A stretch of 64,000 nt of DNA from Hemicentrotus pulcherrimus (taxonomy: Eukaryota; Echinodermata; Echinoidea; Camarodonta; Strongylocentrotidae), in contig BEXV01000061.1 of assembly GCA_003118195.1 (NCBI GenBank), forward strand, positions 326,424 through 390,423. Direction: 5' to 3'. The notes beneath the pieces were generated by a model. That model was given only the letters and a program-made list of their open reading frames with translations. It did no database searches and was not told the DNA's origin. Positions 25,101 to 38,900 of the stretch are shown in pieces. Position 1 is the first letter of the stretch. Each line of letters starts with the position of its first letter. The position numbers and the translations under genes are program-made.

Positions 25101-28100
25101 TATCTTTCTACTCAGCCCTTTTTGCTGTCACCAGATGATATTGCCCGTTTCGGAGTTAGAAGGGCACTAACTCATATATGTTTACACACTAACACACAGT
25201 GTACTGCTCCTTTGGCTCTAAGCATGTTGGGAAATGCTTTAGAATGAATATAAAATATCTTGAGTAAATTATAACATTTACCACAAAATCAATCACAATA
25301 TAGCATTCTAATGGAATTTTGCCCACAAGTGTAATTTACCATATGGGATGTCTTTAATATCACCACTGTTGCCATGGTATTGTATTATCACCCCTCAAGA
25401 ATATGCAAGATGGAAGGGGGCAGGGGGGGGGGTATACGTACTATATACATGTACTATAGGTTAAGTACAAGAATAGATTCCTTTGTTCAAGGTATTTTTT
25501 TGCGGCAAGTGATGACAACCCATGGTTCACGGAGCACATTGTGATCGCGGCTTGCGCAGTAGAAAAATGATAGAAAAGTGGGAAATGAAATGAATCGGTT
25601 GGTTGGATGACAATAGGCAAGACAAGCTCGGCCTTGCTGGAGGAAATGTCAACAGTCAATGAATTTCAATCACTGGAAATGTCACAGACGTTGGTGATCT
25701 TCAAGCTAGGGGTTTTAACCCATTCGTCCCCTTGCTCTCGAGGGGTTGATATTGAAAAATCAAGAAGAATGAATGTGATGTCCTTTTCCATTTCTTTTTT
25801 TTTTAAGAGAAAATGCTCTGATTGAACTATGCACTGTGTTCTGGAATGCATTTCTATTTATGGAAATAACATGAAACAGTTAAAACTTCATTGTATTCAT
25901 CAGAGGATATGTGAAGTAAAAAGTACATGAAAAAAAGAAAAAGAAAACCCATGCGCATGTTTCCCTTTTGTATTCAGTTTCTCAAATCGAATAGAAATCA
26001 TTACAATAACATAGAGAAACTCTTATGTTTATTAGGTGTTTTCTTAATTCAAGTTTATTTCTTATCAGGGATAAAGACTTTGGAATAGAAATATCATCTA
26101 ATTCAACTAAAAATGCAATTATTAGGTCTATAATTGGTGTCTGCATTTTCCTGAGATTATCAACATAAAATTAGAACTGCACATGTGTTATTTGGTAGTA
26201 CACCATTGTTTGAGATCTACTTGCGACAATTGCAGGAATGGTTCACTGGACTAATTGAATATCCATGATACGAGGTCTCGTGTGGCAGCAGACGACTCTA
26301 TAATTGGCAGGTATTTCATGCCAAGTACACCTCGCCCGTCAATATCAATGCCATGGTAAATGGGTAGTGGGGTTAATTTGTTATTGATGAGTTTAAGTGA
26401 GTGTTGTGCTGCATCGTATTGGATAGCATCGCTTATGACCATGGTTATTAATCTAATATGACCTTTGTTGTATGTAAAGGTAAGAATGTCCAACAGATAT
26501 TGTAGACAATACAGAAATTATAATACTCCATTATTTGGTGATACCTTATTATTTGAGAGGGCACATTTAACAATGTTATGTAAGTTGCTACGTTTAGTAT
26601 CTCGTATACTTAGGATAAAATATTACCAGGTATCATGGGGAATCGAGGATATTTTAAGAGTTTATTATGAGAGGGAGAGAAAAGATTCAGATGGGAAGGG
26701 AGAGAAGAAGAAGCTGAGAAAGAAAATGAAGGAGAGACAAGTAGAAGATGATAAAAATTTTAAAAAGGATAAGAACAAATAAGTAAATGGGAGAGGACAT
26801 AAAAGGAAGAGGAGACAAAAGAAAGATGATAAGATGGAACAAGAGGAAGACAATGAAGGAGAGACAAGTAGTAGGTGATAATTAAAAAAAAAGAGAAAGA
26901 GAAAGGAGATAAAAAAAGGAGAAGGTAAACAGGGAGGGAAATAAAATTAAGAAGAGATAAAAGGAAGATAATAGGATGGCACTAGAGAGTGATAGGAAAA
27001 GAATTAGATACAACATTTACATGTAGTATGGTCAATCAGTAGACCTACATATTTAAGTACAGAATGATGTGAAACTGAGAAGAATCGTGGACCAAAAAAA
27101 AAATTGAAGTGAGACCAGTACTCTCTGTATCCCACGTCACCAGTTGAGATGACTGGGCCCATGTGTAACTGTAGGATGGCGGACAAGCGAGGGCAGGAAG
27201 ACAAATATGCCCCCTAGCCATCTAATCAGAAAGGAAAGCTGTTGATAATGAGAAAATCAAATTTGCTCAGTGAATCACACTACTCGCGGAGATCGAACGC
27301 TCAAGAAGGATAAAATGAAATCATATTCCTCAAACCCCTCCTGCATGCGAGATCGTTTACGGGCATAAAGGAAAGCAAAGATGCAAGGTGCAGCCTTTAA
27401 TCATGGCGGATTTACATATGATTTGATAAATTTATGGTGGAATATTTTATCATTACTTTCTTGAAGTGTGCCTTGTGGAAAAATATGAGAAATGGAAATG
27501 TATTGGTATGGGGACAACATTTTTTCCATGATCTAGCTAATTTTTGTTTTTCGGTTACTCATCCATTAAAAGCAATCTTCCCTTGCCTTTCCCTTCTTTG
27601 AAAGTGAGATAGGAAGAAAGATAAGGGTTATCCTCTTTGGTCAAACATAAGTGTCTTGTCCTCATCAGCCCGTCCTCATCAGCTTGAGATTGACAAATAT
27701 CCCGCTATTTGAACTATCCCGATCGCAAATTATCCAGTTAATTTGCGTCTTCATCAGCTCGAAGTTGCAATTAGCTGGATATTTGGTCAAGATAATCATC
27801 CCAAGATATCTTGGTCTAGTTTGCATAATATCCCGCTATTTGTCTGGTGCCTCTTCATCAGCACGAAGACTTGCACTACATGTATGTGCGACCGCTGAGC
27901 AAAATATCTTGAGCTCGAGTTTTAAGTTTTGAAGTCAAGTTTTGAGCTGATGAAGATGCGATTTGTAACTTCAGGATTATTTCCCAAATCAGAAATAGCG
28001 GGCTAGTTGGCACTCTCGAGCTGATGGGGACAGGCCTTTAGAGAACAGTTGATTGCCACATGAATAAATACACACGAAATCCATAGTGATACCTTGGTTT

Positions 28101-29887
28101 GTTTTGAAATATTTTGAAAACTATAAGACACACATACCAGATACAATCATAGCAGCAATACCATTTGAAACTATGATTTCATATAATGTAATAATAAATT
28201 AGAGTTATGAAGGTTGGTCTAAAGGAGGAGGATGCTTGAGACAAGAAGAAGTGGAGGGAGGGAGGGGGAGATTCATCATGGCACAAAAGTCTGTAACCCT
28301 TCCTAAAAAGAAAAGAGCTGAATTTAATGATGGATCACCATGGTAATGTCTACACATACATACAAACAAAAAGTTTGTTTCAATTCATTTGTTGAAAAGC
28401 TATAATATGATGTAAAGCTCAGTTCTTCAATTTATTCTGTTCAATAGAAATATAAAGGAACTACAAAACTAAAGAATAGCAATACAGACATACAATAAAT
28501 TTTGTCTTGCACTGAATATAGTAAATTGCAAGAATGAGCAGAAACTTCAAAAAGTCAAAATCAGAAAACAGAAACGGGAGCTAAAGGGAACAAAGAAATT
28601 TCTATGTTTTTTATGAGATTCATGCTATATGTATATATTTCATTTGTATCACGTTTGTCACTTCAGTACCACTTATCTGTCCTACTTTGTAAATCAACAA
28701 TATTAGTAGAAGATTCGTTATGAAAGCCTGACATATATTTTTTATTTAATTCTATCATTTGGTATACAAACAATATCGCAGCTCATGCATAGAAGTTTAT
28801 TCTATGATATTACTTTAGATCAAGATAAAATCCATTTTTCGGATTGATCTGAAAACAAAAATCACAATTTTTATATTAATTCAATTGGAAATTAATTTTG
28901 ATGGAGACTGGGAAATAAAGATCATTAGTGGGTTCAGCATGGTCCCCCATGAGGGTTGATGCAGCATCTAGAATGAATTGATAAATGCTCTTCTTCTTTA
29001 TTTCATCTACTCCTCTCATTTTTTGTGAGATTCCATCTTTGATTAAGAATGATATGATTGAGAAGAAGTCATTTTGGGGCAGAGTAAATAAGAAGGCAAT
29101 TTATGAAATGAATTTTCCTGTCAGCAGCCAGCCAACTCGGTGACAGCCAAACTGTTTCCAATTTGATTCCCCTGATCAATACTCCAACTCTCAACGGCGC
29201 GGTGTTATTCTTGCGATTCCATGCCATTGCTCTCATTGGCGGAAGGAAGGCAGCTGGAACATACGCTGCTGCCTGTAACCAGGTTGACTACCCTCAGACT
29301 TATGAATTAATTAATGAATTCTCAAACCAATTTGATAGGGTAGGGTGATGTCTATAGGCATGAATCTTAAAGCCCCACTGTACTACTTATAGCTACTTGC
29401 GCCCTCTATAGGGCAAAAAATGCCAAAAAAGAAACAAATAGAACCACAAAATACAAATTTTAAAAAAATAAATAAAAAAAAAATTAAAAAAAAAAACAAC
29501 AAAAAAAAAACATAAAAAGAAAAAAAAAACCACTAGTCCAAACTAGTGCAGACAGGCTTTAAATACCTGACAAAACTTTCAAAAACATGGCTCACCTTTA
29601 ATATTCATTTTTACAAATCAGGAAAAACACAAAAACCTTGAGCAAAGGTAGAACACAAAAGTAGTGTTTGGTAATTAATTACCATGGATTTTAATGAAAC
29701 ACTGTAGTCAGACATGACCTTTGACATTCATTGCAGCTCTCTTTTTTGGTCCTATTGGGGGAAAAAGAAGAGAAATCTGGGCCATTTATCGATGATGGAT
29801 TTGTTCATTGACCCATATTTTCAACAGATGATTTTGTAGCTTGATTACACTAAAAGCTGATGATGGAACATGGTAGCAAGTGAAAGG

Positions 29888-29928
<41 letters not shown>

Positions 29929-32900
29929 CGCAACAGAATGAGAGAGACAGAGACAGAAAATTTGTTTGCTATCACATGAATATTTCAGTGATTTTCCTAG
30001 AAATAGGAACTGGAGTCTCTAGGCAGATGAATGGATGTGTATGCTATAACATAGTTGAAAATTCCTGGTAGTAATGGATAAAGTAATCATTATAGCCTAA
30101 TGGATATTTTCTAATCAATTTGTTCAATTCAGTAAAATAAGTAAAATAACAAATGAACAAACAAACAGGGAGATACATGTACATGCACGTTATGTCTTTG
30201 TATGTATGCCATTGGAGAATGTGGAGAGTGAACGTGTGGCATATGGAACTGAAAGGCAGGAAGATCAAAAGGTTATAAAGAATATAAAGGAGAAGAAATT
30301 CTTCAAGAAACAGGAACCAAACACTAGTCGTGAAAAAAATCATTGAATATGAATTCTACAAGACTGAGATAATATACAGTTTATGCTTTGTCACATGACC
30401 CTAAATTGTAGAGAAGATTTTAAGACACACACAAAAAAATCAGCAACACTTTATCATAGAAATTACTCAGGATTCAAATTAAAAAAGCAAGTCTTATATA
30501 GAGCTTGCAGTAGGTCACGGCAAATATGCATGTAGATATACTGATGTGATAAAGGAAATGAAGATTTGGCATATCCATTTAAAGACACTCAGTCTATTGG
30601 GTATTGATTCAGCTCCTCAACATGGGGCACACTCTTAGTACAATTGGCACCACAAATGCTCATCAAATATCTTGTAGGAAAATAAAAAGTTAAAGAGAAT
30701 CACCAAAAAGAAGGAACATTTGGGAAAGAATGAATGTAGAGACACTATCTTGGGTATTTACGTGTAGGTTTCTGCACACAAATATTTTGTGTCTTATTAT
30801 TCATGATGTATGATTCATAGTTTCTCTGTTCGAAAGGTCCCCATAAAGAAAAAAATTGTCTGTCCCCATGCCCTCATTGATGGTGGGGCCCCTGATGAAA
30901 TAAGAATAATTTTAAATCAAACAAATTTCAAGCAGCTGCAAAATAGAGAGAAGAATTACATGATAGGCAAAAAGAATTCAACAAAAACAAAGCCACATTT
31001 ATGTTTGGGACTTCCAATTTCAGTCAGAGAATAACAAAATGGGTAATGAAACATGATTTTGCAGAAGTCGTGCTTTCTGAAATCACATGAAAGCTGTCAA
31101 GAAAGATCTCAGACAAGTTTAAAAGATGTCAGAGCTCTTCAGCTTGATATTACACCAAATGATGTTTTCATTAGACCTTGGAAGTGGGAAAAAAACAGCA
31201 TCCATGAATAGATTCATTACTTCAATAGTCAACTCTAAAATCACCAAGAATATACCATGTTTGTGTAATACCTACATGCACATGTGGTGACATGTTGACT
31301 ACTCCCCCTTGTCTTGATATGGGAGACATGATTAAACATGGAACTTTTTAATTTCAGTTTGTCACAATACAAGATGTATTTCTTGATTTACAAGCAGATA
31401 AATCTCAAGTTTGTCAATTCAAAACCATCGTAAAATCTCTCATTAGCTCATAGCTGACAGAAACTCATTGCAATACAAGTATAGGATGAAGCATATAGAA
31501 ATACAGATTTCATAAATGCTACAATGACAATGTTTATACATCTTCAAATTGAGATAAAATTTTTGTTAAAAACCTATTCATTACAAAAAGATAATTGTCA
31601 CAACATCCATCATCAACTCAATTTTAGATTGAGTATTGAATAACTAGTATAAAAAATTACACAAGCATACAAAATCTGCCGAATGGATTTGATAGCAAAT
31701 ATAAAACATGAGGGATGAGTACAGCTGGTCAACTTGAACTTGATGTATTAGAGTGTCATAAATAAATGTAAAGTTGTAATGCCTCGGGTTAATTTATCAG
31801 TGCTATGGTTTTAACGACTACATGATCAATACATGAGTTGAAACAAATTACTCNNNNNNNNNNNNNNNNNNNNNNNNNNNNNNNNNNNNNNNNNNNNNNN
31901 NNNNNNNNNNNNNNNNNNNNNNNNNNNNNNNNNNNNNNNNNNNNNNNNNNNNNNNTCTCTTTCTTCTTTTTATCCTCCTTCATTTTATCCTCCTCCTTCT
32001 CCTCCTCTTTCTTCTCTACTCAGAACTTAATATGACTATTTATAGTGAAAACATGTACTCATATTAAAACCAATTTTATAATATGAATATTTTTCTCATT
32101 TTGTGTTTACCTTACAGAGACCTGTCAAACAACATGCTTGGTAGTGTGAATAACACCATGTTCATTGGACTATCATCACTAGAAGAACTGTGAGTAAACC
32201 CATTTCATTCAAGCCCCATTCAGACCCAAGGCTGTAAACTTCTCCAAAATAGTAACCAGTGAACCCATTTGATTGGCCTATTTGGGACTCTCCTTTCAGG
32301 GACTGCTAGTGTTAACAGCTGTCAACAATTATCCGTTGATAAGTGAAGTGGCTATTGTAAGCAATTTAACAATATTACAAAAAAGTTGATGGTAACAATC
32401 CCTTTTTAATAAAGAGTGCTGTCCCAATTTGTTTATAAATATTGTGAAGAATAAAATTCATTGTATGTTAATGCCTTAATTGCATCGTTTATGTTTTCAT
32501 AACACTTCTATACATTCATTGTGTAAATTATTTCTACTACTGTCTGATTTTTATTTAATGCTTTGTGTTTGTATTTGTATTTGAAATCCAACCTTATTGT
32601 TGCAAAAATTTTACAAAAATAAGGGATACATATTTCTTGCTTAGTACTTCCCTTACATATATACCCATAACATTGGGGAGTTTCTACTATTTTTAAGTGT
32701 AATTGTAAAATTGTTGTACAATCAGCTTATGATTCTTTGTGTGTTTTCCCTTCCAGGATTTTTTCTCACAACCAGATATCAACCATCTCACAAGCGACCT
32801 TTGACCGGCTCACCATGCTCAGGAGACTGTAAGTTTCTTTTAAAATCTTCTTTGCAATTTTTTGTAAAATGTAAAATGAATGAATTCCCATAAAATCTAA

Positions 32901-35900
32901 TAACCATGTGTTGGAAGATGCTCTTCTTTTTAGCTATGATTTCCTTTAAATCCCTCGCTTTTTGTATTCATTGCATTTCCAAATATCCCAAATTCAAAAA
33001 TTGTAAATAAATATATATTTTTTAAAATCGTCATCCTATCCTATCCTAATCAGACAAAGAGCAATATCTAACCATTGGTGAATATATAGATAATTTCTGG
33101 TTATTCATCCCTGTCTTATACTTGGATGAATAACCAGAAATTTAATCTCCATCTATTGAAGATACTCTTATATGTTCCTATGATTTTAGTTTAATCCGAC
33201 TCTGGTTGCTCAAACAAATTTGTTGTCTTTTATCATCTTCCTATCATAATTACACAAATGAGAAAAAATTCTCTTGAGGCATTATTAAATGGGAAGTGTA
33301 TGAAGCTGGGGGTGAATAACCATTTTTGAAGATGCACTCCTCTCCTTGTAGCTTTGATTTCCTTCAAACCTGGTATTGTTGTGATAGTCGTAACATCCCC
33401 AGATTCCCATGGGCTAATTCCTTTCCAGTGATGTTATGACCTTTATGGGACTAATTGCTCTCGTAAACCTCGGTACTCTGGCAAAAAAGTATATTTTCAT
33501 GCCATTTGTAATCAAAGCAATTATTTTGCCCTTCAGCGAAAGGGGTTAGTGTCTGTTCACACAATGATTTTCTGCAGCTGTTGCACAATGTTCACTTTTA
33601 CGTTTTATAGAAATGTCATATTTGAGTTTTATGGTAATATAACATGATGGCTTTGATTTATTATGATCTGTGTTTATCAATTGATTATTTCTTAAATCTT
33701 TTGAAAAGCAAATGTCTTTTAGAATGAAGTGCTAAATATAGAATACATTGCAGTTCAAGTGGATTTGGTTTTATAGCATGTTCAACCATTCACTTTGTCC
33801 ATTGTTTTTTTAAATAATAATAATGATAATGATATTATTGGGTACTTTCATAGTGCACATAATAATTGAACAACTTTTGGTGAAACTTCAAAATTATAAA
33901 TAGAATTACAATGAATATGAAAGCAAATTCTGATAAGTGACGACATCTTCTCTTTTCTTGCAGTGAGTTTGCGTCTGAGTATCTGGTCTGCGACTGTAAG
34001 TTGGACTGGATTGTGAAGTGGAAGCGAAATCGAACCCCGAAGGTGAAGATATCGGACAGTACAACCTGTGCAGTTCCAGAGTCTCTTGCTGGTAATCAGG
34101 TCAGCAGTCTGAAGAAAGCACAGCTCAACTGTGGTAAGTAATTAATGTTATCAAAAAATAAGATTAGTATGATAGGCATAATGATGAATAGAGCATATTA
34201 GCAACATCAACAGCAACAACAACAACAACATTAACAATCATTTAAATTCTTGATTCCTCAACTGTCTTTTCTCGTGCAATGGTCAGACTTCACTCCTGCA
34301 TGTGACAAAATTCAAATTCCTACAGGACCGTTGGTATATGTTGTCTTAATTTGTCTGTGGTCTTTTCTGTCACAATGGTAAGACTTCGCCTTCAGATGCT
34401 GCGTTTTAAAGTCCCAAAGGACTGGCGATATTTGTTGTTTGAATTCCTTTACTTACCTTTTCTGTTCCATCAGTCAGACCTCCTTCAGACATTAAGGTTT
34501 AAAATCCTACAGGACAGTCCATGTATCGTTGTAGACAGTCATGTGTCCTGATCAAACGGTCTTGATTCCTCTACTGTCATTTCTCTTCCAACGGTCAGAC
34601 TTTCCCCTGCAGATGTCACGCTTTGAGATCCGTCCCAGCAGCGACCAGGTGGTGTTCAAAGGAGACCCTATATCGCTGGAATGCATCGCTTCCTACCTGG
34701 ACGAGACCCAGCAGATGGTATGGCTCAGGAACAAGAAGATCCTGGAGAGCAACGCCTCGGCTGGGATCAGCATCGAGACACACATCATGGAGGAAGAGGC
34801 ACTCATGACAAGCACCCTAACCGTAAGTCATAGAAAGATGAATCAAGAGCGATAGACCTGGGGGTGTTTCACAAAACCCGCATTGGTGACGAATGACAGT
34901 TTTTGTTATAAGCTAGTGAAATTCTTGCTTCTGATTGGTTATCAGCAGATTTGTCACTGATTTTTGCCACTTGTCATTGAAAAAGGGCTTAGTGAAACAC
35001 CCCCAGTTGGCAGTTACAGCTTTGGCAAAAGAAGCTTCATGAAAACTTGTTATATTGGACTGAAAATGAAACATGGATCTTAGGGAGAACAGGCACCAAT
35101 GAGCAGCACCCTCATTGTTACTTACAGCAAAGAAAAAGTGCTTAGGCATCGATAGATGTTTAACTCTTGAAAGCTGAAGGGGACCTCATTAAGTGCTCAA
35201 AACAGATGTAGCAAGAAAAACAATATACATGTAGATTTTTACACACCAATCCACTTTGTGTCCGCTATACATTGGGGCTTTAGTATTGAGTTACAAATAA
35301 TTTGTGTAGCTGTGCATGTTATATCTGTCTTCTTGAGTTATGAACTGTGTATCTTTAAAAAAAAGTTTTTGGAGGCCTCTAGTGAAGAGGGGTAACAGAT
35401 TTTTAATAGTGTCTTTAAGAGTGAAATGTGAATTGTTATAGTGAATGTATATTGCTATTTCCACAAGCTATTGAGCGGTTTACATGCCATGTTTGGGCAG
35501 CAAAATAGTAAATAATAATGGTGGATAGTTGTATACCGGTAGTCCCTAGCTGTCATAGCTGCAGAGTTGATTCAAACCCTTAACCTTTTGATTGAATGAA
35601 GTGAAGTGAATGAACTACTGAACTCTCAACACCTCAGTAAGGTAAATCATAGATGATGTAGTATTTAAGACTTTCGCTTTAATAATCAGATTCAACAGAT
35701 AACCCAAAGCACCGGTCTGTGGAAGATGGAGTGCCAGGTGATGACTGGTAGTGGGCGTGGCAATACGAACGTCATGATGGATCTGTATGTGTTTGGCAAC
35801 ATCAATCAGTCTCACAACTGCCAGGAAGAAGTCACTACTAACAATAAAGGTAAGATGATGATGATCAGAAGGAGAAAGAGGTGGAGGAGGAGTTGGAGGA

Positions 35901-38900
35901 ATATAATGAGGATTTTGATGATAAGGGTGAGGATTATTGTGATGATGACGATGATGTTGATGAGGAGGAGGCAGAGGAGTAGGATGAAAATGTTGATAAT
36001 AATGGTATTGATGGTGATGATAATGATGATGGTGAAGATAATGATGGTGATGATGATACAGTGATGATGATACACCAATCAGTCTCACAACTACCAGGAA
36101 GAAGTCCCTACCAACAGCAAATATATTTCTCTTCCATACTAGGCACCTTCCAGTGGCAGGCCACCATACCAGACATGACGGCAGAGGTGCCCTGCCCAAA
36201 TGGAGGGGGGCTCCACTTCAGTGGTGGGGACCCAAGCAGGGCCAAAGCAAGGCGTACCTGTCTGGACGGGGGCCGCTGGCAGACCCCTCAGACGGAGGCC
36301 TGTGACTACGCAGATGAGGCTACTCGCATGCTAGAGAAAATAGCCATGGTAAGAAAGACTTTGTGGGATAAAAAGGATCATATAAAGATGTTTAATAGTT
36401 TATATACTTAAGATTATTGTTGTTTAGCCCTTACGCAGTTGAGACAAGTACCACATTGTACAGGCAATTTGTTACAGCAGAGGAATATGACTTAACATAG
36501 AAGCAAGAGATGAAATATAGGTACCGATTGTAAATGATTGATACTCCAGCAAATTTGACCAGTAAATTTGAGTATGCATAGAGCTTCTCTCCTGAATCCC
36601 AGGTTATTTTCATTCAAATATTTTTTGACAAATTCAGTCATATTCTGAATATAACTGAATGTAATTAGGAAAAAAAAAATCAATCAATTTTGATTAAACA
36701 AAGATCAAACTTTTTACTGTATTTAATAAAAAATTGTTTCAATTACCCAGTTTTAACTAGCATAAGCTGACCTACATGTGGTAAACTTTGAATTTGTTAT
36801 TTTATTTTTTCACACCATACAGTCATCGTATAGAAATGCCTCAGTGGCGCTAAAGGCAGCTAGGAGGGTGGAAGTTCAAACAGCGGATGCTCACACTTAT
36901 GCTGACAAGCTGAAAGTGGTCTTTGTGGCTAGATTCATTGAAAAGATTCACCAATTGACAACTAAAGACGTGAGTATCAAGTTTTATTGTTGATATCAAG
37001 CCAATCTCCTACATGTAGTCCCACTCATTCACATTGTATCTACCTACATGTAGTCCCACTCATTCACATTGTATCTACCTACATGTATATTTTACAGTGT
37101 AGCTGTGATATATGTATATGTATATATAAATGAAAGACTACAAGACTGTAAGACGTAGCTGATACCACCAGTTGGTTATTGTAGCCAGCTTTGGCATTAT
37201 TTCCTGTAGTCTTGTATCTTTCATTGATATTTTGCCCATCACACAAAAGATGGCATGTCATGTTTGACAGTAGTAGTCCACAAGGCAAGATGGCTCAGTG
37301 GTAGAGCAGTGGTCTCATAACCTTGAGGTCATCGGTTTAGAAAACAAGTTGATGTGCTGGTGCCCTTGAGTAGGGCATTCATCCTCATTACCAAGTCCCT
37401 CGGAGAGGACTTAAAGCCATTGGTCTCCTACTTGCTTACCCATGAGGGTTCACATGCCTTCTTTGATAACCGTCAGATAAAACAAACAAACTAAATATAA
37501 CTAAATAATTTAAATTACAAGCAAAAAAACACATTTCTTCTGACACCAGCATGTTAACAGTTATATGACTGTACCAAGGATAAAATGGTGATTAAGCCGG
37601 GTTTAAAAGTGAATCTAGCAATTCCATCTGTAGCTATAAACTCTTCTGTGAAGTAATTTCGATTTTCAGTTTGATATAACCATCAAGATCTCCTTACCTG
37701 TCAGGAATACTCTCTATGTAGGTCTGAGCCCCATCTAATATAAAGAGTCTATTGCAACTATCTCAACTAGGAGACTACAAACTTGCATATGATTGGAGGA
37801 CATGAAATTGATTTGGATCAATCACAACTCTTAATAAGACGGGGCCCCATTTTTTCTTTGCCTTTGTGCATTTTTCTATGCCAAAAAAAATGTGAATTGT
37901 GAAACATTATCAGTAACTGCTTGGTTGAATGATAACAAGAGGTATCATATTCGACATCTTCATTTTCATATTTCCCCTTTTCCATCATAACTGTAAAACC
38001 CATTTCCAAGAATCGAGGGAGGAATAGGAGGATGCATCTGAAAGCAGCCAGGCTAGATCATCTTACGTCCTGGAGCCTTAAGATAGGATCTGTGACATGC
38101 TCAATCACATATCATGGGCCTTTTTATCTAATAACAACACAGCCCAGTCCGTCTGTAGTGAATATGATTGTCGTCCTGTTGCATGGTCGTGGCTGAAGGC
38201 TGTTTATATGTAATGTGAGCACTCTAATATATTGATTGTGATGTGGCATGATGGTTGTCAAGACAGATGGACTGGTATGGGTGTTCTGTCTTATATATAC
38301 ACCATCAACGATGCAAGTGGGAGGATTAATTAAGTTTGATATTCATTTTTTACCCTCCATCTCTATCTCCTTTTCTCCTGTCTCTCTTTACTCTGCCCTC
38401 TTTTCTCCCATTTGTTGTTATTTTCTCCCTCTCTCCCTCTCTCTCCCTCTCCCTCTCTCTGTCTCTCTTTCTCTGTCTCTGTCGCTGCCTCTCTCTGAAC
38501 TTTTCTCTCTATATCTCTGTCTCTTCCTTTTTCCCTCTCTATGTATATGTCTCTGTCTCTATCTCTGTATCTCCCCCTCTCTCTCTGTATCTGTCTCTGT
38601 CTCTGCCTCTCTCTCTTACATTTTCTCTTTCTCCAGCTCTGTTGTCACTCGTTCTATATTTCTTCTCTCTTGTGCCTTCATTTTCATTTTCTTTGCTTTG
38701 CCCTCTCTATCTCTATATGTCTAATCCATTGCAATTTTCCCATATCCCTCTCTCTCTCTCTCCCTCTCTCTCTCTTTCTCTCTCTCTCCCTCTCTCTCTC
38801 CCTTCTCTCCCTTCTCTCCTCTTATTTTTTCATAGATGTCTAGTTGTCTACGTCCTACCTCTTCCAATTCCAATAAGAGTTCAGTGAAAATGGTACTTCC

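Larger units (their letters stand above)
19417..32117. other. ADGRA intron after visible exon 1 (12.7 kb)
   Basis: Phase-2 GT-AG intron. Contains (TA)n at 20576-20623, (GA)n at 22158-22194, a purine-rich tract at 26640-26960, MITE family C at 27653-28039, MITE family D at 29367-29562, (GA)n at 29885-29928 and an assembly gap at 31854-31955. No other gene was recognised on either strand. Confidence 0.7.

Noticed and set aside
34613..34822. Acceptor CTGCAG at 34612 as the start of the Ig exon
   Set aside because: Joined to the phase-1 preceding exon it gives an immediate stop; the AG at 34597-34598 keeps the frame.
34541..34855. Separate gene starting at an internal ATG
   Set aside because: It is the ADGRA Ig exon extended into introns on both sides.
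35615..36199. 194-codon minus-strand frame rich in His and Pro
   Set aside because: Translation of the GAT microsatellite opposite ADGRA exons 6 and 7.
38248..38887. 158- and 183-codon frames rich in Ser and Leu
   Set aside because: Translation of a CT-rich low-complexity tract inside an ADGRA intron.
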